A program made the position numbers and the translations under genes. From assembly GCA_022827835.1 (NCBI GenBank), contig JAJEIO010000043.1:1-47841 (forward strand): 47,841 bases of DNA. The letters are read 5' to 3'. The notes below the pieces were generated by a model that worked only from the letters and a program-made list of their open reading frames with translations, made no database searches and was not told the DNA's origin. Shown in pieces: positions 16,714 through 23,518 of the stretch. The DNA comes from Candidatus Latescibacterota bacterium (GTDB taxonomy: Bacteria; Latescibacterota; UBA2968; UBA8231). Position 1 is the stretch's first letter, and each line of letters opens with the position of its first letter.

Positions 16714-18903
16714 ATGCAGGATCCCATGGTCGAAACCACTCCCACACATCCTCCGGCTCCTACTTACTTGGACGAGCTCGTCAAGCAGGCAGGCGACGAA
16801 GAGCGGCTGGAAGCGCTGCTGATCGAGGTCGCCTCCTGCAACGACCAAGCCGATTTCGCGCTGATCAATCGCGCCTACCACTTTGCCAAGGAGCATCACA
16901 AGGACCAGGTCCGCAAGTCCGGCGAGCCATTCATAGCCCATTGCGTCGAAGTGGCCCGAATTTTAGCGCAACTCCGCATGGACCACACTACGGTCGCCGC
17001 CGGGCTCTTGCACGACGTCATCGAGGATACGCCAGCCACGTATGCAGAGGTCGCCGAACAGTTCGGCGAAGAAATCGCCGAACTGATCAACGGGGTTACC
17101 AAAATCGATCAGATAACCTGCGAAAGCCGCGAGGAGCGCCAAGCCGAGACCTATCGCAAGTTGCTGATCTCCATGTTCAAGGACATTCGCGTCATATTCA
17201 TTAAGCTGGCTGATCGATTGCACAACATGCGCACGCTCCAATACCTAAGCCTCCAATCCCGCGAGCGCACGGCACGGGAAACGCTCGAAGTGTACGCGCC
17301 GCTGGCTCGCCGCTTTGGGTTTGCGCTGATCCGCTGGCAACTGGAGGACCAAAGCCTCAAGTTTCTCGAACCCGAAATGTACCAAGAGTTGCGCAACAAG
17401 GTGGCTATGACGCGCCAAGAGCGCGAAGACGATATAAAGGAATTTCAGATACCTCTTGAGGAACGCCTGCAAGCCGATGGCATTAAGGCCGAATTTACGA
17501 GCCGCGCCAAGAACTTCTACAGTATCTACAATAAGATGAAGGTACGCGGCAAGTCCTTTGAGGAAATCTACGACCTGCTAGCCGTGCGCATCATCACTGG
17601 CACCGTGGGCGAATGCTATCAAATCCTCGGTTTGGTCCACAACATTTACACCCCCAACAACAAGCGCTTCAAAGACTATATATCGACACCCAAGAGCAAT
17701 ATGTACCAGTCGCTGCACACGTCGGTGCTCGGCCCCAAAGGTCAATACGTCGAAGTGCAAATCCGCACCGCGCAGATGCACGACACGGCTGAAATCGGCA
17801 TCGCCGCCCACTGGCGCTACAAATCCAACAACAAGATGCCCGGTGCCTTCAATTTGAGTTGGCTGAAACAATTTGGTGACTGGGAACAGGAGGCCCCCAA
17901 CCCGCTCGAATTTATGGAAAACCTGAAGGCCGAGTTGGCGTCTCAGGACGAGATTTTCGTCTTTACCCCCAAAGGCGACCTACATCAGCTACCCAAGGGG
18001 GCCACGCCGATCGACTTCGCCTTTGCCATCCACACCGACATTGGGCTGCACTGCGAGAGGGCCAAGGTAAACGACCAAGTCGTGCCACTAAGTACGACGT
18101 TGAGCAGCGGCGAAATCGTGGAGATTGTCACGAAGCCGCAGCAAAAACCCACACTCGCTTGGCTAGATCAGGTCAAGACCGCCAAGGCTCGTCAAGCCAT
18201 CCGCCACTGGCTGAGGGAGGAGCAATACGACCACAACGTACGTCTTGGCAAGGATGAGCTCGACAGAGGGTTGAAGTCCTATCGGGCCGCCGACCCACCT
18301 GATCTCGATGCCGTGGCTAAGGAGTTCGGGTTCAGCGACGCCGAGCACCTCTATGCTGCCCTCGGCAACGGGGACCTGTCAGTTGGCAAGGTCATCAGCA
18401 GAATAGCCCCGCTCAAGCCCATGCGGCGCGCAATCCGGCCCCAAGACCGCAGAGACATCCGCATCCAAGGCATGAAAAACCTGATGATCCAATTCGGCAA
18501 GTGCTGTGGTCCCATCACGGGCGACGAGATTGTCGGCCTAGTCACCCGAGGCCGCGGCGTCATGGTCCACCGCACCGACTGTTACAACATCGACCGGATT
18601 TCCGCTGAGCCAGACCGCCTGCTCAAGGTGGATTGGGAATTGGATGGCGAACCGGCTTTTACCGTTTATCTTCGCACTCGTAGCCGGGACCGCAAGTCCT
18701 TACTCGCGGACATCTCGGGGGCGATCAGCACCGTCGGCTGCAACATCCGCGAATCCAATACCCACACCGATGGCCACATCGCCGAACAGGATTTCTGGAT
18801 CGACGTCGCCGACAACGAGCAACTGCGCCAAGCCATAGACCAAATCGAGCACATCGAGGGCGTTTTGGAAGTGCTGCGCGTAGATGAGCCGACAAACAGT
18901 TAG
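16714..18903 (+). CDS. rel: bifunctional (p)ppGpp synthetase/hydrolase, Rel/SpoT type
   Basis: A 729-residue long-form RSH protein. The hydrolase domain has the HD motif at His100-Asp101 (LLHDVIEDTPATY), and the HD-family helices around residues 55-200 are complete. The synthetase domain (about 240-370) carries RFKD at residues 318-321 before YISTPKSNMYQSLHT; RxKD marks bifunctional Rel/SpoT enzymes, as opposed to ExDD in RelA-only synthetases. TGS (FVFTPKGDLHQLPKGATPIDFAF) and a C-terminal ACT domain (FTVYLRTRSRDRKSLLADISG) follow, with CCGPITGDEIVG in the zinc-finger-like region. An in-frame ATG at 16726 is an alternative start. hisC follows after two bases, which ties an amino acid biosynthesis gene to stringent response control. 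Confidence 0.95.
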   Translation: MQDPMVETTPTHPPAPTYLDELVKQAGDEERLEALLIEVASCNDQADFALINRAYHFAKEHHKDQVRKSGEPFIAHCVEVARILAQLRMDHTTVAAGLLHDVIEDTPATYAEVAEQFGEEIAELINGVTKIDQITCESREERQAETYRKLLISMFKDIRVIFIKLADRLHNMRTLQYLSLQSRERTARETLEVYAPLARRFGFALIRWQLEDQSLKFLEPEMYQELRNKVAMTRQEREDDIKEFQIPLEERLQADGIKAEFTSRAKNFYSIYNKMKVRGKSFEEIYDLLAVRIITGTVGECYQILGLVHNIYTPNNKRFKDYISTPKSNMYQSLHTSVLGPKGQYVEVQIRTAQMHDTAEIGIAAHWRYKSNNKMPGAFNLSWLKQFGDWEQEAPNPLEFMENLKAELASQDEIFVFTPKGDLHQLPKGATPIDFAFAIHTDIGLHCERAKVNDQVVPLSTTLSSGEIVEIVTKPQQKPTLAWLDQVKTAKARQAIRHWLREEQYDHNVRLGKDELDRGLKSYRAADPPDLDAVAKEFGFSDAEHLYAALGNGDLSVGKVISRIAPLKPMRRAIRPQDRRDIRIQGMKNLMIQFGKCCGPITGDEIVGLVTRGRGVMVHRTDCYNIDRISAEPDRLLKVDWELDGEPAFTVYLRTRSRDRKSLLADISGAISTVGCNIRESNTHTDGHIAEQDFWIDVADNEQLRQAIDQIEHIEGVLEVLRVDEPTNS

Positions 18904-18905
18904 TC

Positions 18906-19970
18906 GTGTCGGATCTGTTCCGCCCCAATATCGCTCGCCTGCGCGGGTACGTCCCTGGGGAACAGCCCCGCGAAAAGGGCTACATCAAGCTCAATACTAA
19001 CGAAAACCCCTATCCGCCTTCCCCCTTAGTGCTAGCGCGGCTGCGCGATGCCTGCTCCGCTGATCTGCGCCTCTATCCCGACCCAGACGCTTGGGCCTTG
19101 CGCCGCAAATTGGGCGAGGTATTCGCCATCGCCCCTCAGCAGATTATGGCCGGCAATGGCTCAGATGAGCTGCTCAACGTCATCATCCGCAGCTTCGCCG
19201 GCGAGGGCGACAAAATCGCCTATCCTCATCCCACGTACGGCTACTACAAGCCACTGATCGATATCCAAGGAGCGGAGGCGGTTCCGGTCGAGTTCGGCGA
19301 GGATTTTTCCCTGCCCGAGGGCCTAGCTGTGCCTGGGGCCCGCATCACTTTTCTCGCCAATCCCAATGCGCCCTCGGGCACCCTCGTGCCCTACGACCAA
19401 ATCGCCGCGCTCTGTGCGCGGATTGACGGCGTTTTGGTCGTGGATGAAGCGTATGTCGATTTTTCGCAGGGTGGCTGCGTTCCGCTCATCGAAGAGCATC
19501 CCAATGCCATCGTCGTGCGCACCATGTCCAAGTCCTTTTCTCTCGCTGGTATGCGCATTGGTTTTGCCTTTGCCCCGGCCGCGCTAATCGAGGGGATGTG
19601 GAAGGTCAAGGACCACTACAATCTCAATCGGCTGAGCTTAGTGGCCGCCGAGGCTGCCCTAGAAGATATCGACGCGATGCGCGCAAACGCCGCCCGCGTC
19701 TGCGCGACGCGCGCACGCCTGTGTGCTGAGTTGCGAGAGTTGGGTTTTTACGTGTGGGGTTCGCAGGCGAACTTCGTGCTCGCTAGGCTCGGCGAGCGCT
19801 GGGCTAGCTGCGCCGCTGCCGAACTCTACGCGGAACTCAAGGAGCGCCGGATCTTGGTGCGCTACTTTGCCACACCGCCGCGCTTGGCAGACTGCCTGCG
19901 CATCTCGGTGGGTACGGATGCAGAGATAGACGCGTTGTTGGCGGCCCTAGAAGACCTATCACCCGTTTAG
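18906..19970 (+). CDS. hisC: histidinol-phosphate aminotransferase
   Basis: A 354-residue class I/II PLP aminotransferase. It begins with GTG at 18906, two bases after the rel stop codon, so it is probably translated by coupling. The N-terminus YIKLNTNENPYPPSP is diagnostic of HisC and related imidazole-acetol-phosphate or aromatic aminotransferases. AGNGSDELLNVIIRSF follows, and the PLP lysine is Lys209 in TMSKSFSLAGMRIG. The expected VGTDAEIDALL segment ends the protein. HisC makes L-histidinol phosphate from imidazole-acetol phosphate and glutamate; HisC paralogues can also transaminate aromatic precursors or make threonine phosphate. No other his gene is in the window. The last 12 bases overlap the end of the convergent glycosyltransferase gene. 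Confidence 0.9.
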   Translation: MSDLFRPNIARLRGYVPGEQPREKGYIKLNTNENPYPPSPLVLARLRDACSADLRLYPDPDAWALRRKLGEVFAIAPQQIMAGNGSDELLNVIIRSFAGEGDKIAYPHPTYGYYKPLIDIQGAEAVPVEFGEDFSLPEGLAVPGARITFLANPNAPSGTLVPYDQIAALCARIDGVLVVDEAYVDFSQGGCVPLIEEHPNAIVVRTMSKSFSLAGMRIGFAFAPAALIEGMWKVKDHYNLNRLSLVAAEAALEDIDAMRANAARVCATRARLCAELRELGFYVWGSQANFVLARLGERWASCAAAELYAELKERRILVRYFATPPRLADCLRISVGTDAEIDALLAALEDLSPV

Positions 19971-20927
19971 ACGCTCGGCAATGCGCGGGGTTCGCCCGCC
20001 GCGCTGGTGCATGCTGGCGATCATGTCTCCTAAGAAGCCGATGGAGAAGCACTGAATGCCGACGATGATCAGCAGAATGCCCAGCATGAGCAGGGGATGG
20101 CGGTTTTGGATGTTGCCGTGCTCGTAGCGCAACAAGGCCACATAGGCGCAGATGACTGATCCGCACAGCGTGGAGATAAGTCCCAAGCTGCCGAAGACGT
20201 GCATGGGCATGGTCATAAAGCGCACGACGAAGGTCACGGTCAGCAGATCTAAAAACCCGTTTAGCAACCGCTTGGCCCCGAATTTGGAATGACCGAAGCG
20301 GCGGGGATGGTGTTGCACCGGGATCTCGCCGACTCGATAGCCCATCCAGTGGGCAACGGCGGGCAAAAACCGATACAATTCTCCGTAGAGATAAGGAAGC
20401 ACATCTTCGGCCACCTCGCGCCGATACGCCTTGAGGCCGCAGTTGAAATCGCGCAGGCGAACTCCGGAGACCAGCGAGGTGATCCAGTTGAACAAGCGGG
20501 AGGGGAGGGTCTTGCTCAGAGGGTCGCGGCGCTTGGCCTTCCAGCCCGAGACCAAGTCGTAATCGCGGTTGAGTTCGTCCAACAGCCGAGGGATTTCGCG
20601 GGGATCGTCTTGCAGGTCAGCGTCCATGGTGACGATGACTTGGCCGCGCGCCTGCTTAAAACCAGCGGCGAGGGCTGCGGCCTTGCGGTAGTTGCGGCGG
20701 AAGCGCAAGGCGCACACCTGCGGATGCTGCTTGGCCAACTCGCCCAAGACGGCAAACGAGCCGTCCGTGCTCCCATCGTCCACGAAAATGGCCTCCCAGG
20801 ACCATTCCGCAGTTGCCAGAGCACTCTCGATCTGGCCCCAGAGATGAGGCAGGCTTTCCTCTTCGTTGAAAACGGGAATGACGAGGGACAGAAAAATCTC
20901 CTCTGCCGCTTCTTTCTCTTGGCCCAT
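19959..20927 (-). CDS. GtrB/DPM1-type membrane glycosyltransferase, family 2
   Basis: The frame is open to 21050, but the ATG at 20927 has AGAGGAG three bases upstream and begins MGQEKEAAEE, giving 322 residues. The GT-A catalytic domain has FVDDGSTDGS near residue 45, a DADLQDDP metal-binding motif near 100, and CGLKAYRREV and HPRRFGHSKFG further on. Two C-terminal membrane segments (FGSLGLISTLCGSVICAYVA and LLMLGILLIIVGIQCFSIG) are typical of undecaprenyl-phosphate glycosyltransferases such as GtrB, which attach a sugar to the lipid carrier for envelope glycan modification. It faces away from mpl across a 110-base gap. The sugar is unknown. Confidence 0.9.
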   Translation of the reverse strand: MGQEKEAAEEIFLSLVIPVFNEEESLPHLWGQIESALATAEWSWEAIFVDDGSTDGSFAVLGELAKQHPQVCALRFRRNYRKAAALAAGFKQARGQVIVTMDADLQDDPREIPRLLDELNRDYDLVSGWKAKRRDPLSKTLPSRLFNWITSLVSGVRLRDFNCGLKAYRREVAEDVLPYLYGELYRFLPAVAHWMGYRVGEIPVQHHPRRFGHSKFGAKRLLNGFLDLLTVTFVVRFMTMPMHVFGSLGLISTLCGSVICAYVALLRYEHGNIQNRHPLLMLGILLIIVGIQCFSIGFLGDMIASMHQRGGRTPRIAERLNG

Positions 20928-21002
20928 AGTCTCCTCTCTTGCAAGCAAGTGCTTCCACAATAAAACAATCGCCGATTGCTGAACACAAACTAGCCGATTC
21001 CC

Positions 21003-21032
21003 TTGACACCTATATCTCCCCAACGGTATATA
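21003..21032 (+). promoter_or_regulatory. sigma70-like promoter for mpl, suggesting a leaderless mRNA
   Basis: A perfect TTGACA (21003-21008) and TATATA (21027-21032) are separated by 18 bases. The -10 box ends only five bases before the ATG at 21038, so the expected transcription start falls on or next to the start codon. No Shine-Dalgarno precedes the ATG. Confidence 0.65.
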
Positions 21033-21037
21033 CGGGC

Positions 21038-22465
21038 ATGCAGCTTCCATTGGGTTCCCACATTCATCTGATCGCCGCTTGCGGCACAGCTATGGGGTCT
21101 TTGGCCGGCATGTTGCGCGAGCGAGGGTATCGCGTCACCGGGTCGGACAGCCACGTCTATCCTCCGATGAGCACCATGCTTGAGAGTTTGGGAATCGACG
21201 TGCGGACCGGCTTTTCGGCGGACCACCTAGTGCCAGCGCCGGATTTGGTCGTCATTGGCAACGCAATCTCGCGCGGCAATCCAGAGGCCGAGGCCGTACT
21301 CTCGCGCCGGATTCCGTATCTGTCGCTACCGGAAGTGCTGCGCGATTTCTTCATCCGCGGCAAGCGCTCAGTGGTGGTAACCGGAACCCACGGCAAGACC
21401 ACTACTACTGCGCTCATCGCCCACCTCTTCACCGCTTGTGACCTGGACCCTTCCTTCCTCGTCGCCGGGGTGCCGCAAAACTTCGACCGCTCCTACCGGC
21501 TCGGTCAAGGTGCGCACTTTATCGTCGAAGGCGACGAATACGACAGCGCTTTTTTTGCCAAGTGGGCGAAATTTTTCTACTACCTACCTGAGGTGTTAAT
21601 CGTCAACAACATTGAATTCGACCACGCCGACATCTACCAAGACCTTGCCGAAATCGTCAGGGCCTTCCTTCAGCTCGTCAACATGGTGCCGCAAAACGGT
21701 TTGATTCTAGCCAACGGCACCGACCCCAATATCGCTGAACTCCTCCCCGCCGCGCTGGCACCGGTGGAGACCTTTGGCCTCGAAGAGGGCGCATTTTGGC
21801 GCGCCACCAACCTTCAGGCCAGTGCCGAGAGGACGCGCTTCACCTTGTGCCGGTCGGGGCGAGAGGTGGGGGTTTTCGACTTGCCGCTGAGCGGCGATTA
21901 CAACGTCTGCAATGCCTTGGCCAGCTTGGCCACTGGTTTCCACGCTGGCTTGACTGTCGGCGATCTGCGCGCGGCCCTAGCCAACTTTGCTGGCGTCAAA
22001 CGCCGACAAGAGCAGATTGGCCTGATTGACGACGTTCTCCTCATCGACGATTTCGCCCACCATCCCACCGCAGTCTCCCACACCCTAGAGGGACTGCGTC
22101 GGTCCCATCCCGGACGCAGGCTCCTTGCGGTTTTCGAGCCGGCCAGCGCGACCAATGCCCGCGCTATCTTTGAGGATCGCTACGTCGAGGCATTTGCCTT
22201 GGCCGACGCGTTCTTCGCAACTGCGGTCCCCCGTCCCGAACGCGCCCGGGACGACGAACCCTTTTCGCCCGAGCGTTTAGTAGAGCGTCTCCGTGCCACC
22301 GGCAAGCTAGCGCACTATCTGCCCGATGTCGAATCAATGGCCGCTTTTTTAGCTGCGGAAGCCCGTCCAAGTGATTTGGTGGTTTTTATGAGCAATGGCG
22401 GTTTCGGCGGTCTGCAACAGAAGCTGTGCGCGGCGCTCACAGCCCGCGCGTCCTGTATCGACTAG
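21038..22465 (+). CDS. mpl: UDP-N-acetylmuramate:tripeptide ligase Mpl
   Basis: The frame is open from 20939, but the ATG at 21038 gives the normal N-terminus (MQLPLGSHIHLIAACGTAMG) and is placed by the promoter just upstream. The 475-residue protein is a Mur ligase: an N-terminal Rossmann-like domain with AACGTAMGSLAGML and TGSD, the ATP loop GTHGKTTTTALIAHL near residue 115, EGDEYDSAFF and NIEFDHADIY in the central domain, and DDFAHHPTAV in the C-terminal domain. EGDEYD and the AACGTAMG start separate Mpl from MurC. Mpl recycles the tripeptide L-Ala-gamma-D-Glu-meso-DAP onto UDP-MurNAc, pointing to a diderm with DAP-type peptidoglycan. Confidence 0.93.
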   Translation: MQLPLGSHIHLIAACGTAMGSLAGMLRERGYRVTGSDSHVYPPMSTMLESLGIDVRTGFSADHLVPAPDLVVIGNAISRGNPEAEAVLSRRIPYLSLPEVLRDFFIRGKRSVVVTGTHGKTTTTALIAHLFTACDLDPSFLVAGVPQNFDRSYRLGQGAHFIVEGDEYDSAFFAKWAKFFYYLPEVLIVNNIEFDHADIYQDLAEIVRAFLQLVNMVPQNGLILANGTDPNIAELLPAALAPVETFGLEEGAFWRATNLQASAERTRFTLCRSGREVGVFDLPLSGDYNVCNALASLATGFHAGLTVGDLRAALANFAGVKRRQEQIGLIDDVLLIDDFAHHPTAVSHTLEGLRRSHPGRRLLAVFEPASATNARAIFEDRYVEAFALADAFFATAVPRPERARDDEPFSPERLVERLRATGKLAHYLPDVESMAAFLAAEARPSDLVVFMSNGGFGGLQQKLCAALTARASCID

Positions 22466-22630
22466 GTGTCAGAACTGTTGCCGAATAGACGCACTGAGTA
22501 CGGTTAATACGCGCAGTGTGAATTTTGTATTTGTATATTTTACAATATGTTATAAAAAATAGAAAACATAGGCACGCATATTGCATTAAGCGCATGGCAA
22601 TTGCCATCTCACCTTAACCTGGAGGCTGCC

Positions 22631-23302
22631 ATGCGTCCTTTTATTGCCTTTATCTTTTTCGCTTTCGCCGCACCTGTCGCGGCCCAACCCGGCCCGGTCG
22701 TCATATCCGAGTTGATGTGGTCGGGTAGTACGGCATCTACGGCCGACGAGTGGATCGAACTCTACAACGCCAGCAATGCGGCGATTGATTTGGTCGGCTG
22801 GACTTTGACCTACCGCAGCGGCGACGAGGACAAGGTGATGTTCGTCCTCGACGCTGCGGTGATCCCCGCCGGACAGACCTTTCTCATCGCTAACTACGCT
22901 GCCAATCACAAAAACTCCCTCCTCGCCGTCGAGCCTCAGCGCGTTGATGCCGCTGTTTCGCTGCCCAATACCAAGCTGCTCTTACAGCTATACGATGGCG
23001 ACCCGCAAGCTGGGGGCCAGCTCATCGACGTAGCCGACGATGGCCGCGGGGCCCCTTTCGCCGGTGACTCAGCCAGCAAAAGCGCCATGGTGCGCATCGC
23101 CTTTGACCAGCCCGGCGACCAGCCCGAAAGCTGGGCGACGGCAACCGAACAAAGCGGCTGGGATGCGGGTGCCAGCGAGTTGGGCACGCCGGGATCCATT
23201 CCCGCGTACCTGCTCCCGGAAGGGGGTGAGCCCGAGCCCGTCATGGGAACGAACATTTTACCGATGTCTTGGGCTTCAGTAAAAGGGCATCTATATCCGT
23301 AG
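22631..23302 (+). CDS. secreted lamin-tail-domain (LTD) protein
   Basis: The start is the ATG at 22631, preceded by GGAGG at five bases; the frame is open upstream to 22601. The 223-residue product begins with a signal peptide (MRPFIAFIFFAFAAPVAAQ). Residues about 22-140 form an LTD-type immunoglobulin-like domain: VVISELMWSGS, DEWIELYNASN, IDLVGWTLTY and IPAGQTFLIAN are the typical strands. The remainder is Gly/Pro-rich and ends with PMSWASVKGHLYP. LTD domains in bacteria occur in secreted nucleases and surface proteins, but no enzymatic domain is attached here. Upstream, 22520-22575 is very AT-rich and has a small palindrome (22531-22545), so a promoter or operator probably lies there, although I cannot place its boxes. 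Confidence 0.85.
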   Translation: MRPFIAFIFFAFAAPVAAQPGPVVISELMWSGSTASTADEWIELYNASNAAIDLVGWTLTYRSGDEDKVMFVLDAAVIPAGQTFLIANYAANHKNSLLAVEPQRVDAAVSLPNTKLLLQLYDGDPQAGGQLIDVADDGRGAPFAGDSASKSAMVRIAFDQPGDQPESWATATEQSGWDAGASELGTPGSIPAYLLPEGGEPEPVMGTNILPMSWASVKGHLYP

Positions 23303-23317
23303 TGCGGATTGCAGAAC

Positions 23318-23350
23318 AAAGGGCACCTGCTTGCGGTAGGTGCCCTTTTA
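23318..23350 (+). terminator. rho-independent terminator of the LTD gene
   Basis: An 11-bp perfect stem, AAAGGGCACCT (23318-23328) and AGGTGCCCTTT (23338-23348) with a nine-base loop, is followed by TTA. The U tract is short but is extended by the stem itself, so it can work in both directions. Confidence 0.75.
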
Positions 23351-23355
23351 TCGCT

Positions 23356-23398
23356 AAAAAAAGGCCGTGGAAGCTGAGATGCGCTTCGCACGGCCTTT
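23356..23398 (-). terminator. rho-independent terminator downstream of tRNA-Val
   Basis: On the minus strand, AAAGGCCGTG pairs with CACGGCCTTT across a 19-base loop, followed by a run of seven T residues in total (plus-strand A run at 23356-23362). It begins six bases after the CCA end of tRNA-Val. Confidence 0.8.
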
Positions 23399-23403
23399 AA
23401 CGA

Positions 23404-23480
23404 TGGTGGGCAATCGCAGATTTGAACTGCGGACCTCCGGTATGTGAGACCGGCGCTCTAACCAACTGAGCTAATCGCCC
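23404..23480 (-). tRNA. tRNA-Val (anticodon CAC)
   Basis: A 77-nt cloverleaf on the minus strand with encoded CCA. The acceptor arm GGGCGAT pairs with ATTGCCC (one G-U). The D arm is AGCTCAGTTGGTTAGAGC, the anticodon stem is CCGGT/ACCGG with loop CTCACAT giving anticodon CAC, and the T arm contains GTTCAAATC. It is followed by a strong terminator, so it ends its transcript. Confidence 0.93.
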
Positions 23481-23518
23481 AAGAGGGCTTTCTAAATTAG
23501 CCTCCAACGGCTACTGAG

